This document shows, in pieces, positions 1 through 9,379 of a stretch of DNA of 64,000 nucleotides (the first letter of the stretch is position 1; each line of letters begins with the position of its first letter). A program made the translations under genes and the position numbers. Under the pieces are notes generated by a model. That model saw only the letters and a program-made list of their open reading frames with translations, ran no database searches and was not told where the DNA came from. Origin of the DNA: Myxococcus sp. RHSTA-1-4 (GTDB taxonomy: Bacteria > Myxococcota > Myxococcia > Myxococcales > Myxococcaceae); contig NZ_JAIQDG010000043.1 in assembly GCF_020037125.1 (NCBI RefSeq), forward strand, positions 31,110 to 95,109. Reading direction: 5' to 3'.

Positions 1-3000
1 CACCGTCACGGCCGCGGCCCGCACGCCGGGCTGCCCGCCCAGCACCGCCTCCACCTCACCCAGCTCGATGCGGAAGCCGCGGAGCTTCACCTGGTCGTCC
101 TGGCGGCCCACGAACTCCAGCTCGCCGTTCTCCAGCCAGCGCACCCGGTCGCCGGTACGGTACAGCCGGGCCCCGGCCACCGCGCTGAAGGGAGACGGCA
201 CGAAGCGCTCCGCCGTCAGCTCCGGACGGCGCAGGTAGCCTCGCGCCACGCCCTCTCCCCCGACGAAGAGCTCACCCGCGACTCCCACCGGGACGGGCTG
301 GAGCGCGCCGTCCAGCACGTACACGCGCACGTTGGCGATGGGCCGCCCGATGGTCACCCGCTCCGGAGACACCGGGCCCGGGTTCAGCGTGGCGCACACC
401 GTCACCTCGGTGGGGCCATAGGCGTTGATCAGCCGCCTGCCCGCGCCCCAGCGGCGCGCCACCTCGGGCGTGCACGCCTCGCCCGCGGAGATGATTGTCT
501 CCAGCGCCGGGAACTCCTCGGGCTCCTGCTGCGCCAGCACCGAGGGCGTCAGCGTCACCGTGGTGATGGCGCACGAGCGCAGCGTGCCCGCCAGCGCCTC
601 GCCGGGCAGCAGCGCATCCCTCCGCGCCAGACACAGCCGGGCCCCGGCCAGGAGCGTGGAGAAGACCTCACACACCGCGGCGTCGAAGCCGATGGAGGCG
701 AACTGGAGCACACGGCTGTCCGGTCGTACCCCATGCGCCCGCGCCACCGTGAGGGCGGTGCTGCTCAGGCCCTGGTGCGTGAGCAGCGTCCCCTTGGGGC
801 GCCCCGTCGAGCCCGAGGTGTAGATGACGTAGGCCAGGTGCTCCGGTCCGCCGTCGATGCTGGGAGGCTGGGACGGACGTGTTTCGAGGTGACGCGCCTC
901 CTCGTCCAGGCACACGAGCTGCTGCCCCGCGGAGGGCAGCTCGTCCGCCAGGTGCGACTGCGTCACCACCACCGGTGCCCCGGCGTCCTGGAGCATGAAG
1001 CCCAGCCGGTCGCCCGGGTTCGCGGGATCCAGCGGCAGGAAGGCACCACCGGCCTTGAGGATGCCCAGCAGGGCCACCACCAGTTCCGGTGAGCGCTCCA
1101 GACACACGCCAACGGGTGTCTCGGGGCCCACGCCCAGCGCGCGCAGGTGATGGGCGAGCTGGTTGGCCCGGCCGTCCAGCTCGCGGTAGGTGAGCGCCTG
1201 CTCCTCGAAGGTGACTGCCACTGCTTCTGGAGTGCGCTCCACCACGGCCTCGAAGAGCCGGTGGACCCGGCGCTCGGCCGGCAGCGGCGCCGAGGTGTCG
1301 TTCCACGCCACCAGCAGCGCATCCCGCTCCGGGCCGGGCAGCAGCGGCAGCTCCGACAGCGGCCGTTCCGGGGCCGCCAGGGCCCCCTCCAGCAGCGTGC
1401 GCAGGTGTCCCTGCATCCGCGCCACCGTGGCCTCGTCGAAGAGGTCGGTGCTGAATTCCCACAGCCCCTTCAGCCCCTCCGCCGTGTCCGAGAAGGCCAC
1501 CGTGAGGTCGAAGCGCGAGGCGCCCAGGTCCACGGGCTCCACCCGCAGGCTCACGCCCGGCAGCTCCAGCGACACGTCCCGCGCGTTCTGGAAGATGAGC
1601 TTCACCTGGAAGAGTGGCGATGCGCCCAGGCTCCGCTCCGGCTTGAGGTCGCGCACCAGCTCCTCGAAGGGCAGGTCCTGGTGGGCGTACGCGCCCAGGG
1701 CCGCTTCGCGCACCTGCCCCACCAGCTCCCGGAAGGAGCACGCGGGGGTGGGCCTGCCGCGGATGACGAGCTGGTTGACGAAGAAGCCCACCAGCGCCTC
1801 CGTCTCGGCGTGGTGGCGGTTGGCGATGTCCGTGCCCACCAGCAGGTCCGTCTGCCCGGTGTAGCGGTGCAGCAACGCCTGGAAGGCGGCCATCAGGACC
1901 ATGAACGGCGTGGCCCCCTCCCGCAGGGCCAGGTGCCGCACGGCCTCGGCCGCCTCCCGGGGAAGCAGCATGGTGCGATGGGCGCCCTGGTACGTGCTCA
2001 CCCTCGGGCGGGGACGGGCCATGGGCAGCTCCAGCAGCTGCGGAGCCCCCTGGAGCCGCTCACGCCACCACGCAAGCTGCGCCTCCAGCACCTCGCCCCG
2101 CAGCCAGCCGCGCTGCCACGACGCATGGTCCGCGTACTGGATGGGCAGCTCCGCCAGCGGAGGCGGCTGCCCCTTCGTGGCGGAGGCGTAGAGCGCCCCC
2201 AGCTCGCGCACGAGCACGCCCAGGGACCAGCCGTCCGCGACGATGTGATGCAGCACGAGCGCCAGCGCGTGCTTCCGTTCATCCACGCGAACCAGCGTGG
2301 CGCGCAGCGGCGGCCCCGCGACGAGGTCGAACGGGCGCAGCGTCTCCTCGCGCAACAGCGCCCGGGCCCGGGGCTCGCGCTCATCCATGGGGAGCGAAGC
2401 CAGGTCCACCCGCGTCAGCACCCGCTCGGGCACGGGGCCGACGAGCTGCACCGGCCCATCCTGCTCATCGCGGAAGGTGGTGCGCAGCACCTCGTGGCGG
2501 CGGACAATCCCGCGCAGCGCGGTCTCCAGCGCCTCCGCGTCCAGCGCGCCCTCCAGCCACAGCACCGCGGGGACGTTGTAGAAGGGGTTGCCCGGCTCCA
2601 GCCGATCGAGGAACCACAGCCGCTGCTGGGCGAAGGACAGCGGCAGCGGTCCCGTCCGCGGCACGGGCACGATTCCGGGCCGCGCATCGGCCTCGCCCGC
2701 GCGCGACAGGGACTCCAGCCGCCGCGCGAGCGCGGCCACCGTGGGGGCCTCGAAGAGGGCTCGCAGGGGCAGGTCCACCCGGAAGGCCTGGCGGATGCGG
2801 GACACCGCCCGGGTCGCCAGCAGCGAATGCCCTCCCAGCGCGAAGAAGTCGTCATGGACGCCCACGCGCTCCGCGCCGAGCAGCCCGGCCCAGATTCCCG
2901 CCAGCAGCTCCTCGAAGGGCGTCCGCGGCGCCACCGCGTCCGGTTGCGCCGCCCCGAAATCCAGCGCCGGAAGCGCGCCACGGTCCACCTTGCCGTTTGC

Positions 3001-6000
3001 GGTGAGCGGCAGCGCCTCCAGCACCCCGAACGCCGAGGGAATCAGATACGAGGGCAGCCGCGCCTCGAGGAACGACTTCAGCGTGCCCGCATCGAGCGTG
3101 CCCCCCGGGACGGGGACGGCGTACGCCACCAGCCGCCGGTCCCCGGGCCGGACCTCACGCGCGACCACCACCGCCTCGCGCACGGCGGGGTGCTGCTTGA
3201 GCACCGCCTCCACCTCGCCCGGCTCCACGCGGAAGCCCCGCACCTTGAGCTGGTCGTCGCCGCGCCCCAGGAACTCGATGCAGCCATCGGCCCGAAGGCG
3301 TGCCCGGTCGCCCGTCCGGTACAAGCGGGCTCCGGCCACCTCACCGAAGGGCGAGGGCACGAAGCGCTCCGCCGTGAGCTCCGGCTGGCCCAGGTAGCCC
3401 CGCCCCACCGAGCCTCCGCCAATGAACAGCTCCCCGATGACGCCCACCGGAACGGGCCGCAGGAACGCGTCCAGCACGTACGCCTGGACGTCGGGCACGG
3501 GACGGCCGAGCGGGACGGCGGCCGGGCGCGCCTCCACGGGCATCGCGGACGCGGGCAGCGTCAGCACGCCCACCGTGGTCTCCGTGGGGCCGTAGTGGTT
3601 GAACACCTCGCACCCGGGCCGGAGCGCCCGCACCTGGTCGATGAGGGCCCAATCCGCCGCCTCGCCGCCCAGCACCAGCCGCTGGCGCGGGAGGACCCGG
3701 CCGGGGGCCTCCGAGGCCAGCAGCGCGCGCAGATGAGAGGGGACGATCTTCAGGCAGTCCACCGAATGCCGCTCGAAGTAATCCCCCAGCGCGGCGGCGT
3801 CGGATGCGACGTCGGTGGCCACCAGGTGCAGGGTGCCGCCCAGGGCCAGCGCCGGGAACAGGGCGGTGTGCCCCAGGTCCGCGGCGAGCGTGGAGACGGA
3901 CGCGGAGTTCACGCCTTCCGGCAGCGAGAGCCGCTGGATGATGCCCCGCACGTAGCGGACGATCTGCCGGTGCTCGATGGCCACGCCCTTGGGCCGCCCC
4001 GTGGAGCCGGACGTGAAGATGACGTAGGCGAGGTTGCCCGGTGCGGCGGTGCACGGCCCCGCGTCCGCGCCGTAGCGCGCGAGCATGCCGGCGTCCGTGT
4101 CGAGCCGGACGACGGTGGCGGCATGGCCCTGGAAGCGCTCGTGCGGGAGACCGGCCGTCACCACCACGCGAGCACCCGCGGCGTCCAGCGCCCCGCTCAG
4201 GCGCTCGGTGGGGAACGCCGGATCCAGCGGTACGTAGGCGCCGCCGGCCTTGAGGATGCCCAGCAGGCCCACCATCGCGTCGACGCGCCGCTCCAGGCAC
4301 AGCCCCACCGGGACGTCGGGCCCCACCCCGAGGGTGCGCAGGTGGCCCGCGAGCTGGTTCGCGCGGGCGTCCAGCTCGCGGTACGTCAGTGACTCGCCAC
4401 CCGCCACGACGGCGACCCGCTCGGGAACGCGGGCCGCCTGGGCTTCGAAAAGTTGATGCAGGCAGGCGTCGTCCGGCAGCGACGCGCTGGGGTTCCACTC
4501 CACCAGCAACCGATGCTGCTCCGAGGCATCGAGCAGCGGCAGCTCGGCCACCCGCAGGTCCGGCCGGGCGACCGCGGCCTCGAGCAGCGTGGCCAGGTGC
4601 CGCACCATGCGCTCGCCCGTCGCGGCCTCGAAGAGGTCCGCGCTGCACTGGAGCACTCCGGCGAAGCCCTCGCGGGTGTCGGAGAGATTGAGGGAGACCT
4701 CGAACTTCGCCAGCCCCGTGTCGAGCGCCACCGGCCGCAACGACAAGCCGGGAAGACTCAGCTCCGGCAGCGGGTCCTGCTGGAACGCGAGCATCGCCTG
4801 GAAGAGCGGAGTCCGCCCCAGGTCGCGCGCGGGCCGCAGCGCCTCCACGAGCTTTTCGAAGGGCACGTCCTGGTGCGCGTAGGCGCCGAGCGTCGTCTCC
4901 CGCACCCGCTCCAGCACTTCGCGGAAGCTCGGGTTCCCCGTCAGCTCCGTCCGCAGGACCAGGGTGTTCACGAAGAAGCCGATGAGCCCCTCCGTCTCCA
5001 CCCGGGGCCGGCCCGCAACGGGAGTGCCCACACACACGTCCTGCTGGCCCGCGTACCTGCCCAGCAGCACCTGCCATCCCGCGAGCAGCACCATGAAGGG
5101 CGTCAGCCCCTCCCGCTTCGCCAGCGCCTTCACGTCCTCCGACAACGTTCTCGACAGCCGCGCCGGCACCGTGTGGCCCCGGGAGGACGGAGCGGACGGC
5201 CGGGGCCGGTCCGTGGGCAGCTCCAGCGCCGACGGCGCCCCACGCAACCGCTCCCGCCACCACGCCAGTTGCGCTTCAAGCGCCCCACCCTCCAGCCACT
5301 CCTGCTGCCAGCCCGCCCAGTCCGCGTATTGGATGGGCAGCTCCGGCAACGGCGACGGCGCCCCGCGCAGGTACGCCGCATAGAGCGCGCCCACCTCCTT
5401 CACCAGCACGCCCATGGACCAGCCGTCCGAGACGATGTGGTGCATCACCAGCACCAGGACGTGCTCGTGCACTCCCGCCCTCAGCAGCGTGGCGCGCAGC
5501 AACGGCCCCGTGGACAGGTCGAACGGACGCCGCGCCTCCTCGCGCGCGAGCCCCACCACGGCGGCTTCCCGCTCCGCCGCCGGCAGGCTGCTCAGGTCGA
5601 CGAGCGGGATGACCAGCGGCAGCGTCTCGGCGATGCGCTGGACGGGAACACCGTCGCGGGTGACGAACGCGGTCCGCAGCGTCTCGTGGCGCCGCGCCAC
5701 CTCGGCGAAGCATCGCTCCAGCACCGCGGCATCCAGCGTGCCCTCCAGCCGGACCGCGGCGGAGATGTTGTACGCGGGGCTGCCGCGCTCGAGCTCATCC
5801 AGGAACCACAGCCGGAGCTGGGAGAAGGACAGCAGGGGTTCCCCATGCCGTTCCCCGCGCATGAGCGGAGGCGGCGTCATGTCCCCGGCGCGAGCGCGCT
5901 GGGCGAGCACGCGCTCCGCCAGCTCCGCCACGCTGGGCCCCTGGAGGAGCACCGCCATGGGCAGCACGACGCCGAGCCCCTTCTCGATTTCGTGGCTCAG

Positions 6001-7923
6001 CTCCACGGCCGCCAGTGAGTCCAGGCCGAGCCGGGTGATGGGCACCTCGAGGGAGACTTCCTCGGGAGCGACGCCCAGCCGCGCGGCCACGCGGTTGCGG
6101 AGCCAGCGCTCCGGCGTCCCGTCCGGCTCCGCGGGCGCCATCACGCGGGACTGCCCCTCCTTCCAGACCGCCACGGTGCGCAGCGCTCCGGACAGGAAGC
6201 CCGCGCGGCAGGCGTGCCGCTGGATCTTCCCGCTGGACGTCTTCGGGATGCTGCCCGGCTCCAGCAACAGCACCTCGTGCGCCTGCACCTCGTGGTGCTC
6301 GCTGAGTGCCTGGCGGAGCGCGGCCAGGACCTCGGCGGGTTCCGCGCCGTGGCGCGGGTCCACCTCCTGCACCAGCACCAGGCGCTCCTCGGCCTCGACC
6401 TCCACGGCGAAGGCCGCGCCGCAGCCGGGCCGGAGCGCGGGATGGGCCTGCTCCGCCGTCCGCTCCAGGTCCTGGGGATGGTGGTTGCGGCCGCGCAGGA
6501 TGACGAGGTCCTTGAGCCGCCCGGCGACGAACAGCTCCCCGCGCAGCAGGAAGCCCAGGTCGCCCGTGCGCAGGTAGCGCTCCTCGCCGCCGCTGGCCAG
6601 CCGCGCCTGGAAGGTGGCCTCGCTCGCCTCGGGACGCTGCCAGTAACCCTGGGCGATGCTGGGCCCCCGGACCCAGATCTCCCCCACCTCGCCCTCCGCG
6701 CAGCGGGTGCGCGCTTCCGGGTGGACGATGAGCAGCTCCTGGTCCGGCAGTGACGGGCCGCAGGCCACCAGCTCCCGCGCGCCGGCCGTGCCCGCGTCGA
6801 CCTCCACCGCACGCGAGTGCTCCAGCGCCGCGGCATCCAGGGTGCGCGCCATCGCCCCCGTCCCCTGCTCGACGCCGGTGACGATGAGCGTGCCCTCCGC
6901 CAGGCCGTAACAGGGATAGAGGGCGCGCTGCTGGAAGCCGCGCGGGCCGAATGCCTGCTTGAAGCGCTCCAGCGTGTCCGTCCGGATGGGCTCGGCTCCG
7001 CAGAAGGCGACCTCCCACGACGAGAGGTCCAGGGACGCCCGGGCCTCTTCCGGGATGCGCCGCACGCACAGGTCGAACGCGAAGTTCGGCCCGCCACTGA
7101 TGGTGCCGCGGTGGCGCGAGATGGCCTCGAGCCAGCGCTGGGGCCGCTTCAGGAACGTCAGCGGCGACATCAGCACCGTGGGGAAGGCGCCGTACAGGGG
7201 CTCGAGGATGCCGCCGATGAGCCCCATGTCATGGTAGGGCGGCAGCCAGATGACGCCCGTGCTGCCGGGGCCCACGCGGAAGCTGCGGGCAATGGCCTCC
7301 AGGTTGTGCAGGAGGTTGGCGTGGCTGAGCATCACCCCCTTGGGCGTGCCCGTGGAGCCGGAGGTGTACTGGAGGAAGGCCAGCGACCGGGGACCCACGT
7401 CCGCCGCGCGCCACCCGGCCTCGCCTCCCTCCGGCAGCGCGTCCGTGGCAACCCAGTGCAGCCCCTTCAGGTCCGGCGCCTGCTCGAAGAGGAATTCCCC
7501 CATCGACAGGATGAACGAGGTCGTGAGCACCGCCGTGGCCCGCGCGTCCTGGATGATGGCCTGCAGGCGCGGCAGCGTGCGCTCCAGCCGCGACGGGTCC
7601 GGTGGATACGCGGGCACCGCCACCAGCCCCGCGTAGAGGCAGCCGAAGAAGCCGGCGATGTATTCGAGCCCGGGGGGATAGAGCAGCACCACCCGCGTCC
7701 CCGGCTCCAGGCCGCCCAGCGCCCTGGCAATCCGCCTCGCGCGCGCGTCCAGCTCTCCGTAGGTGCAGGGGGTCTCCTCCCCCTCCACTTCCTCGAGGAA
7801 GGTGTACAGCCGCTCCCGGGATTTCTCGGCGCTGCGGACTCCCAGCAATTCCACCAGCGAGGTGAAGGTGGGCTTCGGGGATGAAGACAACCGTGGCTCG
7901 AGAAAAGGACTGGCGGACGTCAT
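1..7923 (-). CDS. NRPS, FAAL-ACP-C-A(Asp)-PCP-C-A(aromatic)..., partial (3' end beyond window)
   Basis: The frame is open from ATG at 7923 to the left edge, giving at least 2641 residues. Domain order from the N-terminus: fatty acyl-AMP ligase (about aa 1-575; QYTSGSTGTPKG, LPPYHDMGLIGG, CYGLAEGTL, GRLKDLVI), ACP with LGLDSL (Ser636), C (HHIVSDG), A, PCP (GGHSLL), C (HHIVADG), and a second A ending within its A8 motif at the window edge. By eye the first A domain reads DLTKVGHVGK, almost the classic Asp code, and the second DACTIAAVCK, similar to Phe/Tyr codes. The role is to activate a free fatty acid and start a lipopeptide. Both C domains keep the catalytic His. The start fits FAAL N-termini, but no strong ribosome site precedes it. 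It is divergent from the glycosyltransferase at 8002. Whether it shares a product with the plus-strand assembly line is unknown. Confidence 0.93.
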   Translation of the reverse strand, partial: MTSASPFLEPRLSSSPKPTFTSLVELLGVRSAEKSRERLYTFLEEVEGEETPCTYGELDARARRIARALGGLEPGTRVVLLYPPGLEYIAGFFGCLYAGLVAVPAYPPDPSRLERTLPRLQAIIQDARATAVLTTSFILSMGEFLFEQAPDLKGLHWVATDALPEGGEAGWRAADVGPRSLAFLQYTSGSTGTPKGVMLSHANLLHNLEAIARSFRVGPGSTGVIWLPPYHDMGLIGGILEPLYGAFPTVLMSPLTFLKRPQRWLEAISRHRGTISGGPNFAFDLCVRRIPEEARASLDLSSWEVAFCGAEPIRTDTLERFKQAFGPRGFQQRALYPCYGLAEGTLIVTGVEQGTGAMARTLDAAALEHSRAVEVDAGTAGARELVACGPSLPDQELLIVHPEARTRCAEGEVGEIWVRGPSIAQGYWQRPEASEATFQARLASGGEERYLRTGDLGFLLRGELFVAGRLKDLVILRGRNHHPQDLERTAEQAHPALRPGCGAAFAVEVEAEERLVLVQEVDPRHGAEPAEVLAALRQALSEHHEVQAHEVLLLEPGSIPKTSSGKIQRHACRAGFLSGALRTVAVWKEGQSRVMAPAEPDGTPERWLRNRVAARLGVAPEEVSLEVPITRLGLDSLAAVELSHEIEKGLGVVLPMAVLLQGPSVAELAERVLAQRARAGDMTPPPLMRGERHGEPLLSFSQLRLWFLDELERGSPAYNISAAVRLEGTLDAAVLERCFAEVARRHETLRTAFVTRDGVPVQRIAETLPLVIPLVDLSSLPAAEREAAVVGLAREEARRPFDLSTGPLLRATLLRAGVHEHVLVLVMHHIVSDGWSMGVLVKEVGALYAAYLRGAPSPLPELPIQYADWAGWQQEWLEGGALEAQLAWWRERLRGAPSALELPTDRPRPSAPSSRGHTVPARLSRTLSEDVKALAKREGLTPFMVLLAGWQVLLGRYAGQQDVCVGTPVAGRPRVETEGLIGFFVNTLVLRTELTGNPSFREVLERVRETTLGAYAHQDVPFEKLVEALRPARDLGRTPLFQAMLAFQQDPLPELSLPGLSLRPVALDTGLAKFEVSLNLSDTREGFAGVLQCSADLFEAATGERMVRHLATLLEAAVARPDLRVAELPLLDASEQHRLLVEWNPSASLPDDACLHQLFEAQAARVPERVAVVAGGESLTYRELDARANQLAGHLRTLGVGPDVPVGLCLERRVDAMVGLLGILKAGGAYVPLDPAFPTERLSGALDAAGARVVVTAGLPHERFQGHAATVVRLDTDAGMLARYGADAGPCTAAPGNLAYVIFTSGSTGRPKGVAIEHRQIVRYVRGIIQRLSLPEGVNSASVSTLAADLGHTALFPALALGGTLHLVATDVASDAAALGDYFERHSVDCLKIVPSHLRALLASEAPGRVLPRQRLVLGGEAADWALIDQVRALRPGCEVFNHYGPTETTVGVLTLPASAMPVEARPAAVPLGRPVPDVQAYVLDAFLRPVPVGVIGELFIGGGSVGRGYLGQPELTAERFVPSPFGEVAGARLYRTGDRARLRADGCIEFLGRGDDQLKVRGFRVEPGEVEAVLKQHPAVREAVVVAREVRPGDRRLVAYAVPVPGGTLDAGTLKSFLEARLPSYLIPSAFGVLEALPLTANGKVDRGALPALDFGAAQPDAVAPRTPFEELLAGIWAGLLGAERVGVHDDFFALGGHSLLATRAVSRIRQAFRVDLPLRALFEAPTVAALARRLESLSRAGEADARPGIVPVPRTGPLPLSFAQQRLWFLDRLEPGNPFYNVPAVLWLEGALDAEALETALRGIVRRHEVLRTTFRDEQDGPVQLVGPVPERVLTRVDLASLPMDEREPRARALLREETLRPFDLVAGPPLRATLVRVDERKHALALVLHHIVADGWSLGVLVRELGALYASATKGQPPPLAELPIQYADHASWQRGWLRGEVLEAQLAWWRERLQGAPQLLELPMARPRPRVSTYQGAHRTMLLPREAAEAVRHLALREGATPFMVLMAAFQALLHRYTGQTDLLVGTDIANRHHAETEALVGFFVNQLVIRGRPTPACSFRELVGQVREAALGAYAHQDLPFEELVRDLKPERSLGASPLFQVKLIFQNARDVSLELPGVSLRVEPVDLGASRFDLTVAFSDTAEGLKGLWEFSTDLFDEATVARMQGHLRTLLEGALAAPERPLSELPLLPGPERDALLVAWNDTSAPLPAERRVHRLFEAVVERTPEAVAVTFEEQALTYRELDGRANQLAHHLRALGVGPETPVGVCLERSPELVVALLGILKAGGAFLPLDPANPGDRLGFMLQDAGAPVVVTQSHLADELPSAGQQLVCLDEEARHLETRPSQPPSIDGGPEHLAYVIYTSGSTGRPKGTLLTHQGLSSTALTVARAHGVRPDSRVLQFASIGFDAAVCEVFSTLLAGARLCLARRDALLPGEALAGTLRSCAITTVTLTPSVLAQQEPEEFPALETIISAGEACTPEVARRWGAGRRLINAYGPTEVTVCATLNPGPVSPERVTIGRPIANVRVYVLDGALQPVPVGVAGELFVGGEGVARGYLRRPELTAERFVPSPFSAVAGARLYRTGDRVRWLENGELEFVGRQDDQVKLRGFRIELGEVEAVLGGQPGVRAAAVTV

Positions 7924-8001
7924 TCGCAGCGTGAAATAACCGGAAAAGTCACTTATTCATAGAAGAATAGAATACCAGCGTTTCCAGTCAGGCTGGATTA
8001 A
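7924..8001. promoter_or_regulatory. Divergent intergenic promoter region
   Basis: This 78-base gap separates the minus-strand NRPS start from the plus-strand glycosyltransferase start. It is clearly AT-rich against a very GC-rich background, as expected for back-to-back promoters. A TAGAAT hexamer at 7968-7973 could serve as a -10 for the plus strand, but no convincing -35 was found. Neither gene has a strong Shine-Dalgarno. Confidence 0.4.
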
Positions 8002-9288
8002 ATGGCTAAGATTGTCATTGCCCCGCTGCCGGTACCAGGCCACGTCAATCCAACGCTCAAGCTCGCGAGAGTCCTGAGGGACGCGGGGCACCACGTCGTC
8101 TACGCATCCATGCCGGACATGGGGACGAGGCTGCGCGCGGAGGGGTTCGCCTTCGAGCCGCTCTTCGAGGCCGCATATCCTCCGGGCTCGCTGGAGGCGC
8201 TTCCGTCACATTCCGGTAACGCGCTGGCGCTGCTGAGGATGATGCGGCGGGAGGTCCGGCGCCAGGACGCCATGCTCCAGGCGATGCTGGACGGGGAGCT
8301 GGAGCGGCGGCTGGGCCCCTTGAAGCCCGACCTGTTCCTCTACGATGAGAAGCTGCGTCACATCCCCCCTGTCGCCCATGGCATGGGGCTGCCCACCGTG
8401 CGCTTCAGCGTGACGGTGCCGCCCCAGCTCCTCCCGCCGGAAGCCCCCGGGCGTGTCCACCGGCCACCGCCCCGCTCCGTGGAGCGTGTCCTCTCGGCGC
8501 TGAGCCTGGCGCCACGCATGAGCTGGTACTTCGACCAGCTCGCGAGGAAGCACGGCTACCCGGGGAGGCTCGACACGCCCGCGCTGCGGCGGGACGGGCG
8601 CCCCATGGCGGACCTGCTCTTCTTCCCCGAGGCCTTCGTCGGCGCGGGAAGGGACCTCCCCGGGGAGCGCTACCACGTGGGACCACTCGTCGACGTGGAT
8701 CGCCAGGAGCCGGACCTTCCCTGGGAGCGCATTCCCGAGGGCGGGCCGCTCGTCTTCTTCTCCCTGGGGACACTGGCCTTCTCCACGCCCAGGGCACCAC
8801 GGCTGGTGCGCGCCATGCTGGAGGCCGCCGCCCAGCGCCCGCAGTGGCGCTTCGTGCTCGCGGTGGGGGGGACGCTGCCTCCCGGCACGCTCGGCACGGC
8901 GCCTCCCAATGCGCTCGTCGTGGGCCACGCGCCGCAGCTGCGGCTCCTCCAGAAGGCCGACGTCATGGTGAACCATGGCGGCACCAACAGCGTGAAGGAG
9001 TGCATCTACTTCGGCGTCCCCATGGTGGCGGTGCCGCTGCAGCATGACCAGCCCGCCATCGCGAGGCTCGCGGCGCACCACGGCGTGGGGACCTGCCTGC
9101 CACCCGAGGAGTTCACCGCGAAGAGCGTGCTGGCCCACCTGGACGAAGTGCTCGGCAACCCGGCCTGCCGGAGCGCCGTCACCCGGATGCGGGAGCTGTT
9201 CCGGGAGGCCGATGCGCCCGGCCGCATCACCGCCGTCATCGACGACATCCTCCAGCGCTTCCAGCCCGCACGGGCGGCGTCCATGTAA
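8002..9288 (+). CDS. UDP-glycosyltransferase-like protein (GT1/MGT family)
   Basis: 428 aa. The N-terminus (IVIAPLPVPGHVNPTLKLAR) is the acceptor-side start of GT1 enzymes such as macrolide and carotenoid glycosyltransferases. The C-terminal half holds the nucleotide-sugar signature: VVGHAPQLRLL, then HGGTNSVKECIYFGVPMVAV, then the acidic/amide pair in QHDQPAIA. Length is normal for the family. It should move a sugar from a nucleoside diphosphate donor to an acceptor in the cytoplasm. By context the acceptor is the lipopeptide, but the sequence does not identify sugar or acceptor, and no sugar-biosynthesis genes lie in the window. It is the first gene of a plus-strand run with the nucleotidyltransferase and ABC transporter. 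Confidence 0.85.
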   Translation: MAKIVIAPLPVPGHVNPTLKLARVLRDAGHHVVYASMPDMGTRLRAEGFAFEPLFEAAYPPGSLEALPSHSGNALALLRMMRREVRRQDAMLQAMLDGELERRLGPLKPDLFLYDEKLRHIPPVAHGMGLPTVRFSVTVPPQLLPPEAPGRVHRPPPRSVERVLSALSLAPRMSWYFDQLARKHGYPGRLDTPALRRDGRPMADLLFFPEAFVGAGRDLPGERYHVGPLVDVDRQEPDLPWERIPEGGPLVFFSLGTLAFSTPRAPRLVRAMLEAAAQRPQWRFVLAVGGTLPPGTLGTAPPNALVVGHAPQLRLLQKADVMVNHGGTNSVKECIYFGVPMVAVPLQHDQPAIARLAAHHGVGTCLPPEEFTAKSVLAHLDEVLGNPACRSAVTRMRELFREADAPGRITAVIDDILQRFQPARAASM

Positions 9289-9379
9289 ACAAATATTTCA
9301 TGGACTTCCGGTTGTTCTTGTGTGTTCCCTGCCGGCGTGAGCAGCAGGGTCTGACATCCACCCAGTGAAGGAACACCTC

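Noticed and set aside
1147..4392. Long open frame on the plus strand opposite the left NRPS
   Set aside because: It has Arg/Gln/His-rich composition without domains, while the opposite strand encodes continuous C, A and PCP motifs. It is a GC-driven antisense shadow.
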